A DNA stretch of 64,000 nt from Betaproteobacteria bacterium (GTDB lineage Bacteria; Pseudomonadota; Gammaproteobacteria; Burkholderiales; Burkholderiaceae_F): assembly GCA_016861185.1 (NCBI GenBank), contig BOKW01000003.1, positions 1-64,000 of the forward strand. Direction: 5' to 3'. Shown piece after piece: positions 48,333 through 56,406 of the stretch. The position numbers and the translations under genes were made by a program. Each line of letters opens with the position of its first letter. Positions within the stretch are counted from its first letter, which is position 1. The notes beneath the pieces were generated by a model, which was not told the DNA's origin, searched no databases, and saw nothing but the letters and a program-made list of their open reading frames with translations.

Positions 48333-48806
48333 ATGCGCTCCGGCCGACTTTCGCTCCGATGCAGGCCATTCGGCAGCCTCGTCGCCCACGCGCTGCTGGT
48401 CCTGCCGCTGGCAGCGGCGGCCCAGCTGAAGGCACCCGTGGATTCCGATCCGTTGATGCCGCAGCGCTTCGCATACGCGGTCCCGCCCGACGCGTTCGCG
48501 CCGCGGATCGGCGGTCACGCACGGCAGTCCGCACCGGACGAACGCGATGCACTGCCGGCGCTGCGCGCGAACCGCTGGAGTTCGGCGAGTCTCGTGGAGA
48601 TGCCGCGCGACGCCATACCCGGCCGGTACCAGCGTCCGCGCTACGCGCTCGGTTTCCGCTCGGAAGCGCTGCGCAACTGGATGAAGGAAGCGGGGGTCGA
48701 CGCACAAACCTGCATCGCGCCGGTGCTGCGGCTGCGCACCAAGCTGTCCGGCGAAGGCGGCCTGAGCGGCACGCTCTGGCTGTACGCGCGCTGCTCGTTC
48801 CACTGA
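48333..48806 (+). CDS. Exported protein of unknown function, paralogue 1
   Basis: 157 residues, not recognised. It has an N-terminal signal segment (LVAHALLVLPLAAAAQ), a variable middle and a conserved C-terminal half: LVEMPRDAIPG, RYALGFRSEALRNWM, then one Cys in DAQTCIAPVLRLRTKL and a final GTLWLYARCSFH. The next gene encodes the same C-terminal pattern with both Cys kept, so a disulfide is likely. ATG at 48333 is preferred over GTG at 48321. It probably acts in the periplasm or outer membrane. Confidence 0.7.
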   Translation: MRSGRLSLRCRPFGSLVAHALLVLPLAAAAQLKAPVDSDPLMPQRFAYAVPPDAFAPRIGGHARQSAPDERDALPALRANRWSSASLVEMPRDAIPGRYQRPRYALGFRSEALRNWMKEAGVDAQTCIAPVLRLRTKLSGEGGLSGTLWLYARCSFH

Positions 48807-48917
48807 CCCGCCCCGCTGCCTGCGCGTTCAGGCGCGTCCGACAAACGGCCGACTTGCAGATTAAGTTGGTGCCGGCGACAGTGCGGCTGTCGCGCATTGA
48901 CGTAGAGTGCGAGCGCT

Positions 48918-49370
48918 GTGTCCGCGTTGCGGTTGTCGGTCGGGTCGATGTTCGCCGTGTCGCTCGGTTGGGGACTCGCGCTCGCCTCACCCAGCACCAC
49001 GGCGACTGAACGCCTGCCGGACCCGCCGATCTATACCGCGCCGCACGTCAGCGAACCGGTTGCGCACGGCGTCGCCCATTCCGAGCCGCACGACTCCGCC
49101 GGTACGTCCCCGCTGCAACGCCCGTTCGCCGAACGCGTCTCGGGCGTGACGCTGATGGAACTGCCGCGCGAAGGTATGCCCGGCACCGGCTACCAGCGGC
49201 CGCACCATGCGCTGGGTTTCCGTTCCTCCGCCGCCGAGTCGTGGCTGCACGAGCATGGCATCGACGCCGGCAGCTGCTATCTGCCGCTCGTCCGCCTGCA
49301 CACCAAGCTGTCCAACGCGGGCACCGCCAGCGGTTCCCTTTGGATCTACGCGCGCTGCGCGCTGCGCTGA
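48918..49370 (+). CDS. Exported protein of unknown function, paralogue 2
   Basis: 150 residues. Signal peptide GSMFAVSLGWGLALAS, a His- and Pro-rich middle, and a C-terminal half homologous to the preceding gene: LMELPREGMPG, HALGFRSSAAESWL, DAGSCYLPLVRLHTKL and SLWIYARCALR. About half of these residues match paralogue 1, while the N-terminal halves do not. The GTG at 48918 starts the signal peptide; ATG at 48948 would shorten it. The tandem arrangement suggests duplication followed by divergence. Confidence 0.7.
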   Translation: MSALRLSVGSMFAVSLGWGLALASPSTTATERLPDPPIYTAPHVSEPVAHGVAHSEPHDSAGTSPLQRPFAERVSGVTLMELPREGMPGTGYQRPHHALGFRSSAAESWLHEHGIDAGSCYLPLVRLHTKLSNAGTASGSLWIYARCALR

Positions 49371-49418
49371 CGAGCGGCCGGCCTCTAGAATCTTCGCTTT
49401 CGACGAAGCGGAGAGGCC

Positions 49419-50180
49419 ATGGAAATCAGGAACAACGCGTTCATCGTCACCGGCGGCGCGTCGGGGCTCGGCGGCGCGACTTCGCGCATGCTCGCCGCGC
49501 AGGGGGGCAAGGTCGTCATCGCCGATGTGCAGGCGGACAAGGGCGAGGCGCTGGCGAAGGAGTTGGGCAGCGCGACCTTCGTCAAGTGCGACGTGACCAG
49601 CGAAGCGGACGGCCAGGCCGCGGTCGCTGCGGCGCTGGCGCTCGGGCCGCTGCGCGGGCTGGTCAACTGCGCGGGCATCGCGATCGGCGAGAAGACCGTC
49701 GGCAAGGACGGCCCGCACCGGCTCGACGCGTTTGCGAAGGTGATCAACGTCAATCTGGTCGGCAGCTTCAACATGATCCGGCTCGCCGCCGACGCGATGG
49801 CCAAGCAGGACACCGCAGCCGACGGCGAACGTGGCGTGCTAATCAACACCGCGTCGGTGGCGGCGTTCGACGGTCAGATCGGGCAGGCCGCGTATTCGGC
49901 GTCGAAAGGCGGCATCGTCGGCATGACGCTGCCGATCGCGCGCGACCTGTCGCGCGCCGGCATCCGCTGCATGACGATCGCGCCTGGCATCTTCGAGACG
50001 CCGATGCTGCTCGGCATGCCGCCCGAAGTGCAGGAGTCGCTCGGCAAGATGGTCCCGTTCCCGCAGCGCCCCGGCAAACCCGCTGAATACGCCGCCCTCG
50101 TCCGCCACATCATCGAAAACGTGATGTTGAACGGCGAGGTGATCCGCCTCGACGGCGCGATCCGCATGCAACCGAAGTGA
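49419..50180 (+). CDS. Short-chain dehydrogenase, 3-hydroxyacyl-CoA dehydrogenase type 2-like
   Basis: NAD-dependent SDR of 253 residues. Cofactor motif [12 protein letters not shown] at residues 10-21, NCAGIA, catalytic Ser in [12 protein letters not shown] and the Y-x-x-x-K pair in [22 protein letters not shown] and the ending match HSD17B10-like 3-hydroxyacyl-CoA dehydrogenases used in fatty-acid or branched-chain degradation. The last 63 bases (from the Asn codon at 50118) recur after the palindromic element that follows. Confidence 0.92.
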   Translation: MEIRNNAFIVTGGASGLGGATSRMLAAQGGKVVIADVQADKGEALAKELGSATFVKCDVTSEADGQAAVAAALALGPLRGLVNCAGIAIGEKTVGKDGPHRLDAFAKVINVNLVGSFNMIRLAADAMAKQDTAADGERGVLINTASVAAFDGQIGQAAYSASKGGIVGMTLPIARDLSRAGIRCMTIAPGIFETPMLLGMPPEVQESLGKMVPFPQRPGKPAEYAALVRHIIENVMLNGEVIRLDGAIRMQPK

Positions 50181-50198
50181 GCCGACATCGGGAGTCAC

Positions 50199-50261
50199 GT
50201 TTGGGCGCAGGCTGACGTGCGAAGCACGTCAAGCGCGCCGCAGGCGCGCGGCCGGAGCCAG
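50199..50261 (+). repeat. Palindromic 3'-end element, copy A
   Basis: 63-nt core, 18 bases after the SDR stop. The left arm is GTTTGGGCGCAGGCT. Hairpin 1 is GACGTGC-GAA-GCACGTC, then AA, then hairpin 2 GCGCGCC-GCA-GGCGCGC. The right arm is GGCCGGAGCCAG. Both stems are perfect 7-pair stems closed by G-N-A triloops, which are unusually stable in single-stranded DNA. Arms match copy B almost base for base while the stem sequences differ. Confidence 0.9.
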
Positions 50262-50324
50262 AACGTGATGTTGAACGGCGAGGTGATCCGCCTCGACGGC
50301 GCGATTCGAATGCAGCCAAAGTAA
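50262..50324 (+). repeat. Repeated gene end after element A
   Basis: 63 bases that repeat the SDR gene end (50118-50180). They read 20 codons and a stop, [10 protein letters not shown] and so on to M-Q-P-K. Five bases differ and every change is synonymous, including TGA to TAA at the stop. All five lie in the last 21 bases. The copy follows the right arm of the element with no gap. Confidence 0.92.
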
Positions 50325-50410
50325 TCCGATCCAGACAGGCGGGACCGGACGTGGACGGGCGCGCGATGCGCGTTGCGCTGCGTCGGCGCTGTTGCGAATG
50401 ACGATCCGGA

Positions 50411-50426
50411 TTCCCGCGTTCGCGGG
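50411..50426. repeat. REP-like palindrome
   Basis: TTCCCGCG and its near complement CGCGGG meet at a TT loop, within the sequence GGATTCCCGCGTTCGCGGG. Palindromes of this form are dispersed in many betaproteobacterial genomes. The rest of the 50325-50497 gap shows nothing else clear. Confidence 0.5.
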
Positions 50427-50497
50427 TTGACCGCGTCGCACGCGGCGAGTGTGATGCGCGCGGATTCCCATCGCACACCGAACGTCGGAGGAACAAC

Positions 50498-52327
50498 ATG
50501 AAGACATCGCCCGCGTTCCGTCTCGCCGTCCTTGCCGCCGCGCTCGCCGTCGCCGGATGCGCGACGCAGCCGCCCGCGCCTCCCGCACCTGATCGGGGGC
50601 AACCCGAGGCGCCGTCCGGCTTCCGCGCGGGCCTGAACACGGCAACGGCCACGCGCCACATGGCCGCGGCGGCGAATCCGCTCGCGGCGGAGGCGGGTCG
50701 CGAAATCCTGCGCGCGGGCGGCTCTGCCGTCGATGCGGCGATCGCGATGCAGATGGTCCTGACCCTGGTCGAGCCGCAGAGCTCGGGCATCGGCGGAGGC
50801 GCGTTCCTGCTGCACTGGAACGGGCAGCGCGTGCAGTCCTTCGACGGCCGCGAGACGGCACCGATGACGGCCGACGAGAATCTCTTCGTAACGCCGCAGG
50901 GCCGCGCGATGGGTTTCGTCGACGCGGTCGTCGGCGGCCGCTCGGTCGGCGCGCCGGGGCTGTTGCGCATGCTCGAGATGGCGCACAAGCAGCACGGCAA
51001 GCTGCCGTGGGCGCGGCTGTTCGAGCCGGCGATTCGGCTCGCCGATGACGGCTTTCCGGTGTCGCCGCGGCTGCATACGCTGCTCGCCGGCGAAAAACAC
51101 CTCGCGAAGAACGACGCCGGGCGCGCGCACTTCTACAACGCCGACGGCACGCCGAAAGCCGTCGGCACGCTGCTGAAGAACCCCGAGCTGGCCGCCACGC
51201 TGCGCGCGATCGCACAGGGCGGTGCCGACGCGCTTTATCGGGGGCCGATCGCCGCCGACATCGTCGCCGCCGTGCGCGGCCACGCGACCAATCCCGGGCG
51301 ACTCGCCGAAAGCGATCTCGCCGGCTATCAGGCCAAGGAGCGCGCACCGCTGTGCACCGACTACCAGCAATGGCGCGTCTGCGGCATGGGCCCGCCGTCG
51401 TCGGGCGGCATCGCGGTCGCGCAGATGCTGGGCGTGCTGAACTTCCGCAACATCGCGGCGGTGCCGCCGGTCGCGGTCGGCGGCAAACTCGAACCGCAGT
51501 CGGACGCGGTTCATCTGTTCAGCGAGGCGGGACGGCTCGCGTTCGCCGATCGCAACCAGTACGTCGCCGACGGCGACTTCGTACCCGTCGATGTCGCCGC
51601 GCTGACGAGTCCCGCGTACCTCGCCGAGCGCGCGAAGCTGATCGGCGATCGCAGCATGGGACGCGCTTCGGCCGGCACGCCTTCCGGGATGAAGGCCGCG
51701 TGGGCCGACGACGTGTCGCCGGACCGGATCGCGACCTCGCATATCTCGGCGGTCGACGGTTTCGGGAACGCGGTTGCGATGACGACGTCGATCGAGGACG
51801 CCTTCGGGGCGCGGCTGATGGTGCGCGGCTTCCTGCTGAACAACCAGTTGACCGACTTCTCCTTCCTGCCGCGCGAGTCCGACGGCAAGGGCGGCATCAA
51901 ACCCGACGGCGCGCCCGTCGCCAACCGCGTGCAGTCCGGCAAGCGGCCGCGTTCGTCGATGGCGCCGACGCTCGTGTTCGACCGCCGGACGAATCAGCTC
52001 GTCGCAACGCTCGGCTCGCCGGGCGGCTCGCTGATCATCAACTACGTCGCCAAGACGATCGTCGGGCTGCTCGACTGGCAGCTCGACGTGCAGCAGGCCA
52101 TTTCGCTGCCGAACTTCGGCAGCCGCAACACCGGTCCCACCGAGGTCGAGGACGGCCAGATCAGCGCGGGCCTGATCGAGGGGCTGAAGGCGCGCGGCCA
52201 CGACGTGCGCGCGATCCCGATGACGAGCGGACTGCAGGGTATCGTACGCGTACGCCTGCCCGACGGCCGCAACGGCTGGGCGGGCGGCGCCGATCCGCGG
52301 CGCGAAGGGGTCGCGCTGGGCGATTGA
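50498..52327 (+). CDS. ggt: Gamma-glutamyltranspeptidase, lipoprotein form
   Basis: Hydrolyses glutathione and other gamma-glutamyl compounds or transfers the glutamyl group. The precursor has 609 residues with a lipoprotein signal (LAVAGC). It self-cleaves before the catalytic Thr413 in IATSHISAVDGFGNA. The conserved substrate stretches include GGSAVDAAIAMQ, GIGGGAFLLHWNG and SSMAPTLVF then LGSPGGS. Cleavage would give a large and a small subunit. The ATG has GGAGGAACA upstream. The lipobox suggests an envelope-anchored enzyme rather than a free periplasmic one. Confidence 0.95.
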   Translation: MKTSPAFRLAVLAAALAVAGCATQPPAPPAPDRGQPEAPSGFRAGLNTATATRHMAAAANPLAAEAGREILRAGGSAVDAAIAMQMVLTLVEPQSSGIGGGAFLLHWNGQRVQSFDGRETAPMTADENLFVTPQGRAMGFVDAVVGGRSVGAPGLLRMLEMAHKQHGKLPWARLFEPAIRLADDGFPVSPRLHTLLAGEKHLAKNDAGRAHFYNADGTPKAVGTLLKNPELAATLRAIAQGGADALYRGPIAADIVAAVRGHATNPGRLAESDLAGYQAKERAPLCTDYQQWRVCGMGPPSSGGIAVAQMLGVLNFRNIAAVPPVAVGGKLEPQSDAVHLFSEAGRLAFADRNQYVADGDFVPVDVAALTSPAYLAERAKLIGDRSMGRASAGTPSGMKAAWADDVSPDRIATSHISAVDGFGNAVAMTTSIEDAFGARLMVRGFLLNNQLTDFSFLPRESDGKGGIKPDGAPVANRVQSGKRPRSSMAPTLVFDRRTNQLVATLGSPGGSLIINYVAKTIVGLLDWQLDVQQAISLPNFGSRNTGPTEVEDGQISAGLIEGLKARGHDVRAIPMTSGLQGIVRVRLPDGRNGWAGGADPRREGVALGD

Positions 52328-52363
52328 TTAGACTGGCGGCCCATCGACACGGAGTGCAGACAA

Positions 52364-52867
<504 letters not shown>

Positions 52868-52912
52868 AAGAACCCGCAAGGCGCGCCGCCGGCGACGGCG
52901 CGCTCATTCAGA

Positions 52913-53746
52913 TCAGTTAAGACTTCTCGCGGCGTCCCGCAGCTCTTTCAGCCTCGAGCGCAGCTCCCGCGCGTCGCGCGGCTCCGGGCGAGCGGCAAGG
53001 TAAGCGCTCAGGTCCTCGGCGGCAGCGCGCGGGCACTCCAGCCGTTCGAACACGAAGGCGCGGTCGCGGCGTTCCTCCGGCGCATCCGGCAGCAGCGCGA
53101 CGAGCCGGTGCTGGATCTCGAGCAGCGCCGGCCACTCCTCGTGCTCCGCGTGGATCGCCTTCAGGTTGCGCAGCAGGCGCGCGAGCACCTCGCGTTCGCT
53201 CGCCGCGCGCAGGTACGGCGCAAGCGGCGGCTCCGCGCTCCCGCGCAGCACGGCTTTGAGCCGCGCGCGCAGCGCATCGGCCGAAAGCGTCTGCCCGCGT
53301 CCGAAGACGTCGATAAACAGCGCCCCTTCGCTCATCGCCAGCTTGACGAGGAAATGGCCCGGGAAGCCGACGCCGGCCAGCTTCAGCCCGATCGCGCGCC
53401 CGACCTCGATGTACAGCAGCGAAAGCGTGATCGGAATGCCGGTGCGCCGCTCGACCACGCGATGCAGGTAGCTGTTGTCGACGCTGTAGTACTCGTCCTC
53501 GTTGGGACGGAAGCCCAGCTCGTCGAAGTAGAAGTGATTCAGCATGCGCAGCCGGCTGACGGTCGAGGCGTCGGGCGCGATGCGCGCGCGCAGCCGCTCG
53601 CCCCACGCCCGGACCGTCCGCACGACCTGCGCCGGGTCGAAGTCCTGCCGGGCGTACAGCGGAACGCTGGCGGCGGCTTCGAGCAGCGCCAGCGGCGCCT
53701 CGCAGCGCGCGCCGATGAGTCGCTCGAAGGATTCGAGAGCGTTCAT
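52913..53746 (-). CDS. SirB1-family transglutaminase-like/TPR protein
   Basis: 277 residues of the SirB1 type. An N-terminal transglutaminase-like fold (HFYFDELGFRPNEDEYY, RRTGIPITLSLLYIEVGRA, VGFPGHFLVKL) is followed by a TPR-like region (LARLLRNLKAIHAEHEEWPA, RAAAEDLSAYLAARPEP). Most members lack a proven enzymatic role. The ATG at 53746 overlaps the murJ stop by four bases, so it is translated downstream of murJ. Confidence 0.85.
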   Translation of the reverse strand: MNALESFERLIGARCEAPLALLEAAASVPLYARQDFDPAQVVRTVRAWGERLRARIAPDASTVSRLRMLNHFYFDELGFRPNEDEYYSVDNSYLHRVVERRTGIPITLSLLYIEVGRAIGLKLAGVGFPGHFLVKLAMSEGALFIDVFGRGQTLSADALRARLKAVLRGSAEPPLAPYLRAASEREVLARLLRNLKAIHAEHEEWPALLEIQHRLVALLPDAPEERRDRAFVFERLECPRAAAEDLSAYLAARPEPRDARELRSRLKELRDAARSLN

Positions 53747-55290
53747 TTCAGCCGCAGCAGAAAGTCGCGCGGGCGGAACCCCATCAGCCACAACGCGCCG
53801 AAATACACGGCCATCGCGCCCGCGATCACCGCGGCGAGCAGGCCCGCGCGCATGGGCCAGTGCGCCTGCAGAGCGATCCAGTCGATGCGCCGTTCCACCG
53901 CCCAAAGTAGCACCGCGAGCAGCGCCAGCGCAACGGCAAGCCTGGCGGCGAAGGCGCCCCAGCCCGGACGCGGCCGATAGATGCCGCGCCGCCTCAGCCC
54001 GACCAGCAGCATCGTCGCGTTGGCCAGCGCCCCCAGGCTGATCGCCAGCGCCAGTCCTGCGTGCGCGAGCCAGGGCACGAGCACCAGGTTGGCGAGCTGC
54101 GTGGCCACCAGCACCACCAGCGCGATCTTCACCGGCGTCCTGATGTCCTGCTGCGCGTAAAACCCCGGCGCGAGGATCTTCACCGCAATCAGCCCGAACA
54201 GACCGACCGCGTAGCCGACGAGCGCCGCCGCGGTCTGCGCGACGTCCTGCGCGCCGAAGCGCCCGCCCTGGAACAGCACGGCGATCACGCCTTCGGCCAG
54301 CAGACCGAGGCCCAAGGCGGCCGGCAGCGCGATCAGGCAGGTGAGCCGCAGGCCCCAGTCGAGCAGACCGCTGTAGTCGTCGGCGCGCCGCTCGGCGTTC
54401 GCGCGCGACAGGTTGGGCAGCAACACCGTGCCGAGCGCCACGCCCAGCAGCGCGGTCGGGAACTCCATCAGCCGGTCGGCGTACGCGAGCCACGACACGC
54501 TGCCGGTCGCCAGATGCGAGGCGATGTTCGTATTGATGATCAGGCTCACCTGGGCGACCGACACCGCGAAGATCGCCGGCAGCATCAGGCGCAGGATGCG
54601 GCGCACCGCGTCGTCGCGCAGCGCCGCGCGCAATCCGGTCAAGCGCGGGAGCCGGCCGATGCGCGCGAGCGCCGGCAGCTGCACCGCGAGCTGCAGCACG
54701 CCGCCGACGACCACCGCCGCGGCGAGCGCGAAGATCGGCGGATCGAACCGCTGCGCCAGCAGCCCGGCGAACACGATGAAGCTGAGGTTCAGCAGGATCG
54801 GCGTCACCGCGGGCACGGCGTAGCGGTTGAACGTGTTCAGCACGCCGGCGGCGAAGGCCACCAGCGACATGAACAGGATGTACGGGAACATCCAGCGCGT
54901 CATCGCGGTGGCCAGATCGAACGCCGCGGGGTTCTTCGAGAACCCGCTCGCGATCAGCCACACCAGCACCGGCGCGCCGAGCGCGCCTGCGATCGACACC
55001 GCGAGCAGCGTCCAGAACAGCGCGGAGGCGACGTGCGACAGCAGGTCCTGCGTGCGCGCGTCGCCGTGCCGCGTGCGCACCTCGGCCAGGATCGGCACGA
55101 AGGCCTGCGAGAACGCGCCCTCGGCGAACATCCGCCGCAGCAGGTTCGGCAGCCGGAACGCGACGTTGAACGCGTCCATCTCCGCGCCGGCGCCGAAGGC
55201 GCGCGCGACGATCAGTTCGCGCGCGAGCCCCGTGATGCGCGACAGCAGCGTCATGCTGCTCACGGTCGCCGCTGCGCGTAGAAGATTCAC
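53743..55290 (-). CDS. murJ: Lipid II flippase MurJ
   Basis: Inner-membrane MOP-family flippase that moves lipid II outward for peptidoglycan synthesis. The 515 residues have about 14 hydrophobic helices. The opening [20 protein letters not shown] and [22 protein letters not shown] contains the conserved Arg residues. It diverges from rpsT, an arrangement common in betaproteobacteria. The last bases overlap the SirB1-like gene (ATGA). Confidence 0.96.
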   Translation of the reverse strand: MNLLRAAATVSSMTLLSRITGLARELIVARAFGAGAEMDAFNVAFRLPNLLRRMFAEGAFSQAFVPILAEVRTRHGDARTQDLLSHVASALFWTLLAVSIAGALGAPVLVWLIASGFSKNPAAFDLATAMTRWMFPYILFMSLVAFAAGVLNTFNRYAVPAVTPILLNLSFIVFAGLLAQRFDPPIFALAAAVVVGGVLQLAVQLPALARIGRLPRLTGLRAALRDDAVRRILRLMLPAIFAVSVAQVSLIINTNIASHLATGSVSWLAYADRLMEFPTALLGVALGTVLLPNLSRANAERRADDYSGLLDWGLRLTCLIALPAALGLGLLAEGVIAVLFQGGRFGAQDVAQTAAALVGYAVGLFGLIAVKILAPGFYAQQDIRTPVKIALVVLVATQLANLVLVPWLAHAGLALAISLGALANATMLLVGLRRRGIYRPRPGWGAFAARLAVALALLAVLLWAVERRIDWIALQAHWPMRAGLLAAVIAGAMAVYFGALWLMGFRPRDFLLRLK

Positions 55291-55335
55291 CGGAGGGAGA
55301 GGCTTTCGCAGAGGGGAATCGACGGGGCCGCGCGT

Positions 55336-55364
55336 TTGTTCGCGCAGGCGCGTTTTGCTATAGT
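55336..55364 (+). promoter_or_regulatory. Promoter of rpsT
   Basis: TTGTTC (55336-55341) and TATAGT (55359-55364) are separated by 17 bases, close to the sigma70 consensus. The -10 lies about 59 bases before the rpsT ATG. Confidence 0.7.
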
Positions 55365-55422
55365 TCGCCGCCTTTCGGCGCCCCTATTCTCTCATCGACC
55401 GCGCCGCGACAGGATTCGAACC

Positions 55423-55686
55423 ATGGCGAACACCAAACAAGCCCGCAAGCGCGCCCGCCAGGCCAATGCGCGCAACTCGCTCGCAACCTCGCAGCGCTCG
55501 AAGGTGCGCACCGCGATCAAGTCGGTGCGCAAGGCGATCGCCGCCGGCGACAAGAAGGCCGCGGCCGAGATCTTCCGCAAGGCCACCGGCGTAATCGACT
55601 CGATCGCCGACAAGAAGGTCGTCCACAAGAACACCGCCGCGCGCAACAAGAGCCGGCTCGCCGCCGCAATCAAAGCGATGGCGTAA
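55423..55686 (+). CDS. rpsT: 30S ribosomal protein S20
   Basis: 87-residue 16S rRNA-binding ribosomal protein. It begins [17 protein letters not shown] and carries the basic helices [14 protein letters not shown] and [12 protein letters not shown]. The ATG at 55423 follows GACAGGATTCGAACC; the frame extends upstream without support. It has its own promoter and terminator, so it is a single-gene unit. S20 commonly regulates its own translation. Confidence 0.97.
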   Translation: MANTKQARKRARQANARNSLATSQRSKVRTAIKSVRKAIAAGDKKAAAEIFRKATGVIDSIADKKVVHKNTAARNKSRLAAAIKAMA

Positions 55687-55709
55687 GCGGCAACCGGACG
55701 AGTTCACCG

Positions 55710-55743
55710 GCGCGGGCCCGCGGAAGCGGGCCCGCGCTTTTTT
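55710..55743 (+). terminator. Rho-independent terminator of rpsT
   Basis: GCGCGGGCCCGC and GCGGGCCCGCGC form a perfect 12-pair stem with a GGAA loop, followed by six T residues. It also separates rpsT from the convergent DUF3579 gene. Confidence 0.93.
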
Positions 55744-56073
55744 CTACTTCCGCTCCGGCTCGGGCAGCGAACAGCCTTCGTACACCGGCAGCTCGTTGTC
55801 GCGCGCGAAGTTCATCACGAAGTTGAACGCCATCAGCTCGATGTCCCTGAGCCGCTCGTCGACGACGACGCACTTGACGCCGCCGATGGTCACGGGCCGC
55901 ACGTACGGCGAGTAGCCGATGAAGGCGTCGCGCCCCGCACCGGCGGCGCCCGGTCGATAGCTCGACAGCACGCCGCACAGGCGCTCGGCCCAGTCGCTCG
56001 GGCGGAACGGCCTGCCGTGTACGGTGACGCCGTGGATGAAGAACTCCCTGGGCTTGGCCTCTGGATCGGCCAC
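55744..56073 (-). CDS. DUF3579 family protein
   Basis: A 109-residue cytoplasmic protein found mainly in betaproteobacteria. Recognisable stretches are FFIHGVTVHGRPFRPSDWAE, YSPYVRPVTIGGVKCVVVD and MAFNFVMNFARDN. No function is established. It stands alone on the minus strand, convergent with rpsT. Confidence 0.85.
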   Translation of the reverse strand: MADPEAKPREFFIHGVTVHGRPFRPSDWAERLCGVLSSYRPGAAGAGRDAFIGYSPYVRPVTIGGVKCVVVDERLRDIELMAFNFVMNFARDNELPVYEGCSLPEPERK

Positions 56074-56406
56074 GATGAATGACTCCGCAATGGATCGCGC
56101 GGGCGTTCGGAGGCGACGCGGCTCCGGCGCCGCGCGTCGGCACTCCCCCTGCGAGCGAGGGCGTATCTTATATAAGACTTCGGCGCCAGCCCGGCGCGGA
56201 CGGCTTCACCGACTGACGCGCGTCAACGAAGGCAGTCGAAGGCACGGCTGCCGCACCGTCAGACCGCGGTGCCGGGACGGCGACGCAGGTCAACCGCGGT
56301 GCGGATCGACCCGTTGGCTGCGCTTGCTTTCACATCGCAAATCACGCATAAATCCGGTCGCGCGCCGGTCCGACCATTACAAGAACGCTGCCCGAACCAC
56401 GACTGC
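56074..56406 (+). other. Upstream region of the Orn/Lys/Arg decarboxylase
   Basis: About 333 bases between divergent genes. It contains the 12-base palindrome TCTTATATAAGA at 56166-56177, the most AT-rich spot nearby; TATAAG on either strand could act as a -10 box for both genes. The decarboxylase frame is open through the last 140 bases, but the family start is at 56407. Nothing else is clear. Confidence 0.45.

Noticed and set aside
50199..50324. Diversity-generating retroelement (template and variable repeat) as an explanation for the gene-end repeats
   Set aside because: No reverse transcriptase is in the window, the differences are not adenine-specific, and they are all synonymous, the opposite of what such systems produce.
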